A stretch of DNA of 47,134 bases from Lentisphaeria bacterium UBA4640 (GTDB lineage Bacteria > Verrucomicrobiota > Lentisphaeria > Victivallales > UBA1829): the NCBI GenBank assembly GCA_002405835.1, contig DHMO01000047.1, forward strand, positions 6,393 through 53,526. The letters run 5' to 3'. Shown here one piece after another: positions 15,785-23,725 of this stretch (positions are counted from its first letter, which is position 1; each line of letters starts with the position of its first letter). The notes beneath the pieces are model-generated. The model was not told the origin of the DNA, made no database searches, and saw nothing but the letters and a program-made list of their open reading frames with translations. The position numbers and the translations under genes were made by a program.

Positions 15785-16765
15785 CTATTGCTTAGACCAA
15801 ATTCTCCGGTCAAGGTTCAATTCCTCGACGATTTTCAGAAACATTTCCAGTTCATTCTTGCAATGTTCCGCAACCGTAATATCAAAATTCTTCAGCGAGC
15901 TCAGCTCGAAAAAGTCCGCGCTGGTTGAAATGGCTATAAACATGCATGAATCGACGAATGCGATCTGAAGCGGACACGCAAAACGCTTGCGCAAGGCAAG
16001 CAGGCGCTCCATCAGGAGCGGAGAGAGAATGTAGCGCGCCTCCACGGGATCATCCGCATAGACCGCAAATTCCTTTTCGAATTCCACATTCTCCAGTTTG
16101 ACCAGTTTTCCGGACTGGAAGACATTGCATTTCTGAAAGAATCCTCCAAGAAGTTTTCCGAAATATTTTTCTGCCACATCGGGAAGCACATAGGTCCGGT
16201 GCTTGAAATCTTTATGAAAATCCGCGACAAAAAACACTCCGTCAAAAATCGTATGCGTTGTCCGGGTCGTGTTTCCCTCATCGTCCGTCGATTCGGTCTC
16301 ATACTCGGTTTTGAGTTCAGAGAACATCACCTCGACGCCTTTGTAAAAGCCGGAAACAAAATCTTCGCCGTCGTAGTCATCCCATTCCTGGGCAAAAAGT
16401 CCCGAAAGGTCATAAAGTTTCGAAGGGACCATGCGGTCCGGATGAAATTCCAGAGAGGGATCAAAATATTTTATGATCCGGGGGACGGCAATCTCTTTGA
16501 ACGCCTGTTTCTCCTTTCCGCCTCCGAAATAGCAGAACAGGCAGATGATCCAGGAAACCACGCACACGCCCAGTCCAAGCAGGATCAGCACAGAAAAATC
16601 TTCAGGAGCCGCTAAAAGCAGAACTCCCAGAATCAGAAAAATTATCAGAATGACAAATGCCGCCCGTTTGGAACTGCGGGCGTGCTGAGCGCGGATGCGC
16701 CGGATCTCATCAAGAGAGCCGGCGAGTTCCGCTTCGTAAAATTTCCGGAACGCTTCATCCGCCAT
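15785..16765 (-). CDS. DUF3137-family membrane protein
   Basis: A 326-residue protein with a cytoplasmic N-terminal helix, two adjacent membrane segments at about 34-53 and 58-80, and a large soluble C-terminal domain. The pattern AFKEIAVPRIIKYFDPSLEFHPDRMVP after the second membrane segment, and later THTIFDGVFFVADFHKDF and a C-terminal CMFIAISTSADFFEL, are typical of DUF3137. The function of the family is unknown, but it is often encoded beside lemA, as here (11 nt downstream). That makes a LemA-DUF3137 membrane complex a reasonable inference. Confidence 0.8.
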   Translation of the reverse strand: MADEAFRKFYEAELAGSLDEIRRIRAQHARSSKRAAFVILIIFLILGVLLLAAPEDFSVLILLGLGVCVVSWIICLFCYFGGGKEKQAFKEIAVPRIIKYFDPSLEFHPDRMVPSKLYDLSGLFAQEWDDYDGEDFVSGFYKGVEVMFSELKTEYETESTDDEGNTTRTTHTIFDGVFFVADFHKDFKHRTYVLPDVAEKYFGKLLGGFFQKCNVFQSGKLVKLENVEFEKEFAVYADDPVEARYILSPLLMERLLALRKRFACPLQIAFVDSCMFIAISTSADFFELSSLKNFDITVAEHCKNELEMFLKIVEELNLDRRIWSKQ

Positions 16766-16776
16766 AATCAGCTCCT

Positions 16777-17331
16777 TCAGTTAAAGAGCTGACCGACATT
16801 CGGGTTTGCCCGCTCGGCTTCCGGAATCGAGAAAAGCTCCTTCTTCGTAAAGCCCATCATTCCGGCGAAAACGCAGGCGGGGAAAACCTGAATGGAATTA
16901 TTGAACTCCGTCACAGCCGCATTGTACGTGCGGCGCGCGGCGGAAAGTTGCTCCTCGACTTCGTTCAGAGAACGCATCAGCATCTGGACGTTGTCCGACG
17001 CCTTGAGGTCAGGATAGCTTTCCATCTGGACCATGAAACCGTGCATTGCGCCGGTAATCTTGTTGTCGAGCTGAATCTTTTCCTCCGGCGTCAGATCCGG
17101 CTTCATCGCCTGCGCGCGCAGAGCGGAGATGTTCGTGAGCGTTTCCGACTCATGTTTCATGTACGCTTTTGCGGAGGCGACAAGGTTCGGGATCAGATCG
17201 CAGCGTTTTTTCAGCTGCGTGTCAATCGAAGCGAACGCATTGTCAACCGCATTGCGTTTCATCACCAGCGAGTTGAACATCACAATCAGAAGGATGATAA
17301 CAACTCCGAGAACAATTCCGCCAATCAGCAT
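16777..17331 (-). CDS. lemA: LemA family protein
   Basis: A 184-residue protein with an N-terminal membrane segment (about 3-22) and a helical coiled-coil body. Seen: FNSLVMKRNAVDNAFASIDTQLKKRCDLIPNLV near 19-51, the LemA hallmark, then AKAYMKHESETLTNISALRAQA, YPDLKASDNVQMLM and a C-terminal FNNSIQVFPACVFAGMMGF. LemA proteins are envelope proteins of unclear role; the name comes from an antigen, not the LemA kinase. It is coupled with DUF3137 (11 nt gap) and follows the ABC transporter ATPase by 16 nt. Confidence 0.94.
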   Translation of the reverse strand: MLIGGIVLGVVIILLIVMFNSLVMKRNAVDNAFASIDTQLKKRCDLIPNLVASAKAYMKHESETLTNISALRAQAMKPDLTPEEKIQLDNKITGAMHGFMVQMESYPDLKASDNVQMLMRSLNEVEEQLSAARRTYNAAVTEFNNSIQVFPACVFAGMMGFTKKELFSIPEAERANPNVGQLFN

Positions 17332-17347
17332 TTTTCTTTCCTTTCAG

Positions 17348-18085
17348 TTACAATACTTTGGAAAGGAAGTCCTTCAGCCGCTCATCCTTCGGATGATTGA
17401 AGAACTCCTCCGCATTGTTTTCTTCAATGATGCGTCCGCGGTCCATGAAAATTACGCGTGACGCAATCTCTTTTGCGAACCCGATTTCGTGCGTGACGAC
17501 GATCATCGTCATGCCATCCTGCGCGAGATCGCGCATCAGGGAAAGCACTTCGCCGACCATTTCAGGGTCGAGCGCGGAAGTCGGCTCATCGAACAGAATC
17601 ACATCCGGATTCATCACCAGCGCGCGCACAATCGCGATACGCTGCTTCTGTCCGCCGGAAAGCTGCTGCGGATAAGCGAGACGCTTGTCGTAGAGCCCGA
17701 TTCGCTTCAGAAGTTCGTCGGCTTTCGCCTCCGCTTCCGCTTTTGTCATGCGCCCGGTCTTGACCGGCGCGAGCGTGATGTTCTGAAGAATCGTCAGATG
17801 CGGGAAAAGGTTGAAGTGCTGGAAAACCATGCCGACATTGCAGCAGTGTTTATTGACCTTCACGCCGCGTTTGTTGATCTGTCTTCCCTCGAAGAAAATC
17901 TCTCCGGAAGTGGGAACTTCCAGGAGATTGAGCGAACGGAGAAGCGTGCTCTTGCCTGATCCGGAGGGACCGAGAATGAACACGATGTCGCCCTTGTTCA
18001 CATCCAGCGAGACGTTGTCGACCGCACGGACGGCGGGGTACTGTTTCACCAGATTGGTGATATGGAAGAGAGGCGTATCACTCAT
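17348..18085 (-). CDS. Polar amino-acid ABC transporter, ATP-binding protein
   Basis: A 245-residue ATPase of the GlnQ/HisP/ArtP group. Seen: Walker A GPSGSGKST at 39-47, Q-loop VGMVFQHFNLFPHLTILQNI, signature LSGGQKQRIAIVRAL, Walker B VILFDEPTSALDPEMVGEV, and the switch His in VVTHEIGFAKEI. The spacing and the ALDPE motif are typical of importers of polar amino acids. It overlaps the permease gene by 8 nt and completes a substrate-binding protein / permease / ATPase set. The amino acid transported cannot be told from sequence. Confidence 0.94.
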   Translation of the reverse strand: MSDTPLFHITNLVKQYPAVRAVDNVSLDVNKGDIVFILGPSGSGKSTLLRSLNLLEVPTSGEIFFEGRQINKRGVKVNKHCCNVGMVFQHFNLFPHLTILQNITLAPVKTGRMTKAEAEAKADELLKRIGLYDKRLAYPQQLSGGQKQRIAIVRALVMNPDVILFDEPTSALDPEMVGEVLSLMRDLAQDGMTMIVVTHEIGFAKEIASRVIFMDRGRIIEENNAEEFFNHPKDERLKDFLSKVL

Positions 18086-18794
18086 TTTTCTTCAATCTCC
18101 TTTCCAGAATTCCGAGCAGCCAGGTGAGGAACATCACACAGGCGAGATAGATCAGTGCGACAGCCATCAGAGGCATGAACGCATCGTAGGTCTGCCCGCG
18201 GATGATGTCGCCGCCCTTGGTGAGGTCCTGAAGTGCGATGTAACCGGAAACCGAAGTCTCCTTGATCAGCACGATGAACTCGTTGCCAAGCGCCGGCAGC
18301 ACATTTTTGAATACCTGCGGCAGAATCACATAAACCATCGTCTGGAAGTAGGTCAGCCCGAGGGAGTGTCCGGCCTCGAACTGGCCTTTGTCGATGGACA
18401 TGATGCCGCCGCGGATGATCTCCGCGACGTATGCGCCGGAGTTCACGCCGAATGCGATGATCGCCACAAGAACCTTGTTGTCGCATGACTTCAGAATCAC
18501 AAAGTAGATGATGAGAAGCTGAACGACCGCAGGAGTTCCGCGGATCACGGTCAGATAGACTTTGCAGAGGAAGTTGAAGAACTTCAGACGGTTCGTCCGG
18601 TCGTGGGTCGCCCGGATCACGGCAACCGTGAACCCGAGAAACAGTCCCAGCAGAACCGCGAAGAACGAAATCTCAAGCGTCTTGATGAAACCGCCGCTCA
18701 GATACTCCCAGCGGTTGTCCTGAATGAAATTCAGTTGAAACGCTTCCGCAAAGTTCGTCCAGAGCGACTGAAGTCCGGCTGTTATGGAATTCAT
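18078..18794 (-). CDS. Polar amino-acid ABC transporter, permease
   Basis: A 238-residue inner-membrane protein of the HisM/GlnP type. Seen: GFIKTLEISFFAVLLGLFLGFTVAVIRATH early on, TVIRGTPAVVQLLIIYFVIL (the family's conserved RGTP), FGVNSGAYVAEIIRGGIMSIDKGQFEAGHSLGLT (the EAA coupling loop to the ATPase), and a C-terminal SGYIALQDLTKGGDII. About five membrane segments, as usual. Only one permease gene is present, so the channel is probably a homodimer. The binding-protein gene lies 19 nt upstream. Confidence 0.94.
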   Translation of the reverse strand: MNSITAGLQSLWTNFAEAFQLNFIQDNRWEYLSGGFIKTLEISFFAVLLGLFLGFTVAVIRATHDRTNRLKFFNFLCKVYLTVIRGTPAVVQLLIIYFVILKSCDNKVLVAIIAFGVNSGAYVAEIIRGGIMSIDKGQFEAGHSLGLTYFQTMVYVILPQVFKNVLPALGNEFIVLIKETSVSGYIALQDLTKGGDIIRGQTYDAFMPLMAVALIYLACVMFLTWLLGILERRLKKNE

Positions 18795-18813
18795 GAAACC
18801 GCCGCTCCCGGTC

Positions 18814-19590
18814 TTACTTCTTCAGCTGACGCGCAAGCGCTTCGTTCTTTTCGATGCTCTTCTGGAGAGCGCCGGTTTTCTTCATTTCCGCGATTACTTC
18901 GTTGAAAGCCTTGCAGAGTTCAACATTCTTCTTGTTGAAAGCAACCGCATATTCCTCGGTGGTCAGCGGCTTGTCGAGAACGATCACCATGCCGTTGCTC
19001 ACCGCGGCAAGCGCCTTCGCCGGACCGGCATCGAGAACTACTGCATCGAGTTTGCCGGCCTTCATCGCCTCAACAGCGAGTCCGCCGTTCGGGAATTCCG
19101 CAACAAGCGGCGAATTCTTTTCGGTGACGATGTGCTCGCGGATATAGGCAAGACCGGTCGTTCCGGCCTGCGCGCCGAGACGTTTGCCCTTCAGATCTTC
19201 CACGCTCTTGATTTTGGAATTCTTCATGACCATGATGAGCTGAGCGGCGGAAACATAGGGATCGGAGAAAAGAACGTTTTTCTTGCGATCCTCGGTGATG
19301 GTGATACCGGACGCCGCGACATCCGCCTTGCCGGTGATCACATGGGTGATGACGGAGTCGAACGCCGTGTCCTGAATGTCGAGTTTCTTGCCGAGCTTGT
19401 CCGCGACAGCCTGGCAGATGTCGATGTCAACACCGACGATCTGGCCGGCGGAGCGGAATTCATACGGAGGAAACGTCGCCTCGGTCGCGAGAACGAGAGT
19501 GTTGTTGTCCGCACTTTCACCGCAGCCGGTAAAAAGGGCGAGAGCGCCGGCAACAGCGGCGGCGCCTGCAAAAATGGATTTGAAGTTCAT
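18814..19590 (-). CDS. Polar amino-acid ABC transporter, substrate-binding lipoprotein
   Basis: A 258-residue periplasmic-binding protein (family 3). Seen: a lipoprotein signal ending LFTGC with Cys23 as lipid-attachment site, TEATFPPYEFRSAGQIVGVDIDIC near 35-58, the motif DVAASGITITEDRKKNVLFSDPY near 93-115, and LKGKRLGAQAGTTGLAY. Together with the adjacent permease and ATPase it forms an importer. The frame stays open 151 codons further upstream into the helicase gene, but the ATG at 19590 has AAAGGAAAA before it and begins the signal peptide, so it is the start. It begins 31 nt after the helicase stop. Confidence 0.94.
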   Translation of the reverse strand: MNFKSIFAGAAAVAGALALFTGCGESADNNTLVLATEATFPPYEFRSAGQIVGVDIDICQAVADKLGKKLDIQDTAFDSVITHVITGKADVAASGITITEDRKKNVLFSDPYVSAAQLIMVMKNSKIKSVEDLKGKRLGAQAGTTGLAYIREHIVTEKNSPLVAEFPNGGLAVEAMKAGKLDAVVLDAGPAKALAAVSNGMVIVLDKPLTTEEYAVAFNKKNVELCKAFNEVIAEMKKTGALQKSIEKNEALARQLKK

Positions 19591-19621
19591 GGTTTGTTTT
19601 CCTTTATGTTGGTTTGTTGTT

Positions 19622-21694
19622 TTACCATGTATCATATTCATCTTCAGGCTCCTCGTCCAGAAGCTCGAAGATCTTTTCGTAAGCCTTGATTTTCGTCTCG
19701 TCGCTCGCTTCATAATTGAAGTTCTCCGGAACATCGCGGTCGACGATTTCCGGTGGAAGATCCTGGAGAAAAACCGATGGGAACTTCCGTTCAAACTCGC
19801 GGTATTTGAACCGCTCGCCCGCATAAGTGATGAAAAGACGCTCCCGCGCACGCGTGATCGCGACATAGAACAGACGGCGTTCTTCATCCAGACTGTTTTC
19901 CTTGATCGCCCGTTCGTGCGGGAAAAGATTGTGCTCCATGCCGACGATGAACACGCATGGCCATTCCAGCCCCTTCGAAGCATGAACCGTGGACATGACG
20001 GGGGCATCCGTATCCTCTTCCTCCTCGGTCCGGTCGTTTTCATCCATCAGCGAATAGTTTTCGATGAAGTCCAGCAGAGTTGCGCGGCGCTGATGCTCCG
20101 CCTGGAAGGAATATTCAAACTGCCCGATGTAGTTAATGAACTCCATCACGTTTTCCAGACGCTTCTCCGCTTCCGCGCGGTCTTTGTAAATCCGCTGAAG
20201 CCCGTGAAGGTAGCCGACTTCATCGAGGTATTCCTTCACGCATCCGGCGAGTGAACCCGCGGATTCAAAATTGTGCTGGAATGCGGACATCGCCTCCGTC
20301 AGATTCTTCGCTCCCGCGGCGGCCGGCTTGGAAACGGAAGTCAGATACGACGGATCCGCAAGGACTTCACACAGCGACATCGTCGGGGCGACTTTCTGGA
20401 GATCGCGCAGACGGATCACAGCCTTGTCGCCGATTCCGCGCGGCGGAATACCGATGATCCGAAGCAGGCTCTGGTCGTCCCGGTGGTTCACCAGAAGTTT
20501 CAGATACGCCGCGGCGTCCTTCACCTCTTTCCGCTGGAAAAACTCCTGCCCGCCGACGATGTGCGGGCGGATTCCGTATTTGCGGAACTGCTGTTCAAAA
20601 GTGCGCGAAAGGTGGTTCGAACGGTAGAGAATCGCGCAGTCACGGTAATTGTAATCACCGCGCGCCACGAGGTTTCGAATGGTGTTGACCACGAACAGCG
20701 CCTCAGCCTCACCGTCCTTTGCCTGAACGACGCGGATGTTTTCGCCGCTGCCCTTTGCGGACCAGAGGTTCTTTTCGTAGCGGCTGTCGTTTTTCGCGAT
20801 AACGGCGTTTGCGGCGTCAAGAATCTTATTTGTGGAGCGGTAGTTCTGCTCCAGTTTGATTTTCTTCGCTCCGGGAAAGAGCTTCGGGAAATCAAGGATG
20901 TTGGAAACATCCGCGCCGCGCCACGCATAAATGCTCTGGTCGTCGTCGCCGACGACACAGATGTTCATGCGGTCGCCCGCAAGGAGCTGAAGAATGCGGA
21001 ACTGCGCGGCATTGGTATCCTGATACTCGTCCACGAGCAGGTAGCGGTAGACATCGCGGTAGTAATTGAGCGTATCCGGATGATTTTCAAAAATGCGGAG
21101 CGTCAGCAGAAGCATGTCGTCGAAGTCAACGACGTTCTGGAGTTCAAGCAGTTTCTGATAACGCTCGTAAATCTCCGCAAGCGGAATATCGGAAGGGCGG
21201 TTGAGTCTGGCGTCCTGAAACGCCTCTTCCGGATCAAGCATCCGGTTTTTCGCATGGGAGATGAACATGGCGGCCTCGTCGGTTGGCGCGTCATCCTTCG
21301 AGTAGCCGAGTTCGGCGGCGGCCTGGCGCAGAATGCTCTTCTGGTCGCTGTCGTCAGCAATGCTGAAATTGGAATTGAAGTTTCCGGCAAGATGAATGTC
21401 GCGCCGGAGCACACGGGAACAGAACGAATGGAAGGTTCCAAGTGTGACTTTGCGGGCGGAGGCAACGGGAACGATCTTGTTCAGGCGCTCCCTCATTTCG
21501 CGCGCCGCCTTGTTGGTGAAGGTCACGCCGAGAATAGACGACGGGGCGACACCGCTTTCAATCATGTAAGCGATGCGGCTAGTGATGACACTTGTTTTTC
21601 CCGTTCCGGCTCCGGCAAGCACGAGAAGCGGACCGTCAATTGTGGTCGCTGCCTCGCGCTGGGGAGGGTTCAGTCTGTCCAGCGGCGATCCCAT
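19622..21694 (-). CDS. uvrD: UvrD/Rep/PcrA-family DNA helicase
   Basis: A 690-residue superfamily 1A 3'-5' DNA helicase. Seen: Q motif LNPPQREA at 8-15, Walker A AGAGTGKTS at 27-35, VTFTNKAAREMRER (motif Ia), VVDFDDMLLL, LLVDEYQDTNAAQFRIL (motif II), VVGDDDQSIYAWRGA (motif III), LEQNYRSTNKILDAAN (motif IV), STVHASKGLEWPCVFIVG (motif V) and RRLFYVAITRARERL (motif VI). Length and motifs suit PcrA/Rep; the exact orthologue is uncertain. These enzymes act in repair or clear replication obstacles. The ATG lies 6 nt after the purO stop with AAGGA inside purO, so the two are coupled. Confidence 0.95.
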   Translation of the reverse strand: MGSPLDRLNPPQREAATTIDGPLLVLAGAGTGKTSVITSRIAYMIESGVAPSSILGVTFTNKAAREMRERLNKIVPVASARKVTLGTFHSFCSRVLRRDIHLAGNFNSNFSIADDSDQKSILRQAAAELGYSKDDAPTDEAAMFISHAKNRMLDPEEAFQDARLNRPSDIPLAEIYERYQKLLELQNVVDFDDMLLLTLRIFENHPDTLNYYRDVYRYLLVDEYQDTNAAQFRILQLLAGDRMNICVVGDDDQSIYAWRGADVSNILDFPKLFPGAKKIKLEQNYRSTNKILDAANAVIAKNDSRYEKNLWSAKGSGENIRVVQAKDGEAEALFVVNTIRNLVARGDYNYRDCAILYRSNHLSRTFEQQFRKYGIRPHIVGGQEFFQRKEVKDAAAYLKLLVNHRDDQSLLRIIGIPPRGIGDKAVIRLRDLQKVAPTMSLCEVLADPSYLTSVSKPAAAGAKNLTEAMSAFQHNFESAGSLAGCVKEYLDEVGYLHGLQRIYKDRAEAEKRLENVMEFINYIGQFEYSFQAEHQRRATLLDFIENYSLMDENDRTEEEEDTDAPVMSTVHASKGLEWPCVFIVGMEHNLFPHERAIKENSLDEERRLFYVAITRARERLFITYAGERFKYREFERKFPSVFLQDLPPEIVDRDVPENFNYEASDETKIKAYEKIFELLDEEPEDEYDTW

Positions 21695-21700
21695 TCGGTA

Positions 21701-22336
21701 TTACGCGTCCTTGACTGCGAGGTGATAACCTTCGCCCGTCCAGACCGCGGCGGCGGAGCAGACAGGATTTTCGAAGTTGGCGAACACGCCCTGACCGATC
21801 ACATAGTTGCAGGCGCAGTCGCCGCACATGGCGTCGAACTCGCCGTCGAACTGATCCATCGAGGGAGCGTTTTTTCCGTAAGTGGAAAGATAGAAGAGCT
21901 TTCCGGGAACGAGATCAAACACCTGAACGAGAACGGCGTCTTTGCGGACGATGCCGAGCGCGCCCTGATTCGTTTCCGCATTGACGGCGGCGGTGATACG
22001 CGGAGTATCGAGCGTGTCGTGCTCATAATCCATTGCGAGGAGAGAAAGCGTGAAGGCGTCGCGCAGATTCATGCCGGCCATGATCTTCTCAATTATCGGA
22101 TCCGTATGGGAACCGTTGGTCGCCACGGCGGTCTTTCCGCTCAGACGGACGCAGTTGTAGGCGATGTAGGGGTTCTTGGAAAGATCGGACTCGAAGCCTT
22201 TGCGCGGAATGATGGAAATCGTCTCGCCGACCAGGTTCGCGGTACGGTTCGGGAACGAACGGGAAGAGACGCGGTAAGCCGCGACCGGGTTGCCTTTCGC
22301 GGTCATGCCGGCCGCGACGATTCTGCCGAGATACAT
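21701..22336 (-). CDS. purO: Archaeal-type IMP cyclohydrolase
   Basis: A 211-residue enzyme that closes the purine ring, converting FAICAR to IMP, the last step of purine synthesis. The N-terminus MYLGRIVAAG followed by NPVAAYRVSSRSFPNR near 18-33, then NPYIAYNC, ATNGSHTDPI and LDTPRITAAV, match my recollection of archaeal PurO (PF07826). Most bacteria instead use the bifunctional PurH. The start at 22336 has AAGGAGG upstream; a 22-codon longer frame begins inside the promoter. A Cys-rich segment, CGDCAC, lies near residue 175. Transcribed from 22375-22402, it heads the nine-gene minus-strand block. Confidence 0.88.
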   Translation of the reverse strand: MYLGRIVAAGMTAKGNPVAAYRVSSRSFPNRTANLVGETISIIPRKGFESDLSKNPYIAYNCVRLSGKTAVATNGSHTDPIIEKIMAGMNLRDAFTLSLLAMDYEHDTLDTPRITAAVNAETNQGALGIVRKDAVLVQVFDLVPGKLFYLSTYGKNAPSMDQFDGEFDAMCGDCACNYVIGQGVFANFENPVCSAAAVWTGEGYHLAVKDA

Positions 22337-22374
22337 AAGTAGCCTCCTTGAAATTGAAAAAATATTAGAACGAC

Positions 22375-22402
22375 AATATAAAGCAGATTTTAAAATTTTC
22401 AA
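22375..22402 (-). promoter_or_regulatory. Promoter of purO and the minus-strand block
   Basis: Minus strand: TTGAAA (complement of 22397-22402), 16-nt spacer, TATATT (complement of 22375-22380), 38 nt before the purO start. It lies back to back with the promoter of the DUF1015 gene. Confidence 0.65.
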
Positions 22403-22412
22403 TCTCTTTCTC

Positions 22413-22441
22413 TTGAATAAATCGCATTTAAATGGTATAAT
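22413..22441 (+). promoter_or_regulatory. Promoter of the DUF1015 gene
   Basis: TTGAAT at 22413-22418, 17-nt spacer, TATAAT (consensus) at 22436-22441, 41 nt before the ATG. One of the best promoters in the window. Confidence 0.75.
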
Positions 22442-22482
22442 ACGGGATACTGCAATAAAAAATTGAGGAGCAGACGAACATC

Positions 22483-23715
22483 ATGGCTATTTTCAACGGA
22501 TTTCACGGAATGATGCCCCCGCAGGACAAAGTCGCGCAGGTCGCGGCGGTTCCTTACGACGTCGTAAACAGCGAAGAGGCGGCAGAGCTCGCCAAAGGCA
22601 ACCCCCTCTCCTTCCTCCGCGTGTCGCGTCCCGAAATTGAAATGGAACCCGGCATCGATCTCCACAGCGATCCGGTTTACGCGAAGGCCGTCGCAAACTT
22701 CAAACGCCTCATCGCGGAGGCTCCGCTCACAGAAGACCCCGTTGCAAATCTCTACGTCTACTCTCTTAAGATGAACGGACGCACCCAGATCGGTATCGCC
22801 GGAGCGGCTTCCGTTGATGACTACAACACAAATGTCATCAAGAAACATGAAAAAACCCGCAAGGACAAAGAGGACGACCGCGCGCGTCATGTGATGGAGC
22901 TCCGCTCGCATACGGGTCCCGTCTTCCTCACCTACCGCGACAACAAGGATGTCGACGCCATCGTCGCGGAAATCACCGCAGAAACGCCGTATTACTCCTT
23001 TGTCGCTCCCGACGGCATCGAGCACAAGCTCTGGAAAGCCGGAGCCGAACGCACGGAGAAGCTCTCCAGAATCTTCAAGGATGAAGTTCCCTGCTTCTAC
23101 ATTGCCGACGGACACCACCGCGCAGCTTCCGCATCCCGTTCGGGCGTGACCTGCAAAGCGGCAAACCCGCACCACACCGGCAAAGAGGATTACAATTTCT
23201 TCCTCGCCGTTGCATTCCCCGCCGATCAGCTCCGCATCCTCGCATACAACCGCGTGGTGAAAGACCTGAACGGACTTGACAAAGCCGCATTCCTCGCAAA
23301 GGTCGGCGAAAAGTTCAACGTTGAGAAGACATCCGCTCAGGAACCGTCCAAGAGCGAAGAAGTCTGCATGTATCTCGACAAGGAATGGTACAAGCTCACG
23401 CCGAAGTTCGACACCTCCAAGCTCGGAGTCATCGAAAAGCTCGACGTCAGCATTCTTCAGGACAATCTTCTCGCCCCGATCCTCGGCATTGACGATCCGC
23501 GGACCAGCAAGCGCATCGACTTTGTCGGCGGAATCCGCGGAACAAAAGAACTCGTCAAACTCGTAGACTCCGGCAAAGCCGCCGTTGCGTTCTCCATGTA
23601 CCCGACCACACTTGATCAGCTCATGGATATTGCGGACGCCGGCGCAATCATGCCGCCGAAGTCCACCTGGTTCGAACCGAAACTTCGCGACGGTCTCGTC
23701 GTCCACAACTTCTGA
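22483..23715 (+). CDS. DUF1015-family protein
   Basis: A 410-residue cytoplasmic protein. Seen: VAAVPYDVVNSEEAAELAKGNPLSFLRVSRPE near 21-52, HEKTRKDKEDDRARHVMELRSHTGPVFL near 122-149, and YIADGHHRAASA near 206-217, all standard DUF1015 landmarks; length is typical. Members are often found beside serine-pathway genes in other genomes, and a distant link to ParB/Srx-fold kinases has been suggested, but no function is firmly established. No serA or serC lies nearby here. GAGGAG precedes the ATG by about 14 nt. The efflux adaptor gene begins 10 nt after the stop, so the three genes probably share the promoter at 22413. Confidence 0.88.
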   Translation: MAIFNGFHGMMPPQDKVAQVAAVPYDVVNSEEAAELAKGNPLSFLRVSRPEIEMEPGIDLHSDPVYAKAVANFKRLIAEAPLTEDPVANLYVYSLKMNGRTQIGIAGAASVDDYNTNVIKKHEKTRKDKEDDRARHVMELRSHTGPVFLTYRDNKDVDAIVAEITAETPYYSFVAPDGIEHKLWKAGAERTEKLSRIFKDEVPCFYIADGHHRAASASRSGVTCKAANPHHTGKEDYNFFLAVAFPADQLRILAYNRVVKDLNGLDKAAFLAKVGEKFNVEKTSAQEPSKSEEVCMYLDKEWYKLTPKFDTSKLGVIEKLDVSILQDNLLAPILGIDDPRTSKRIDFVGGIRGTKELVKLVDSGKAAVAFSMYPTTLDQLMDIADAGAIMPPKSTWFEPKLRDGLVVHNF

Positions 23716-23725
23716 GGAGTTCCCG

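Noticed and set aside
19591..20043. Longer frame of the substrate-binding protein extending into the helicase gene
   Set aside because: The extension is out-of-frame helicase DNA; a perfect lipoprotein signal begins at 19590.
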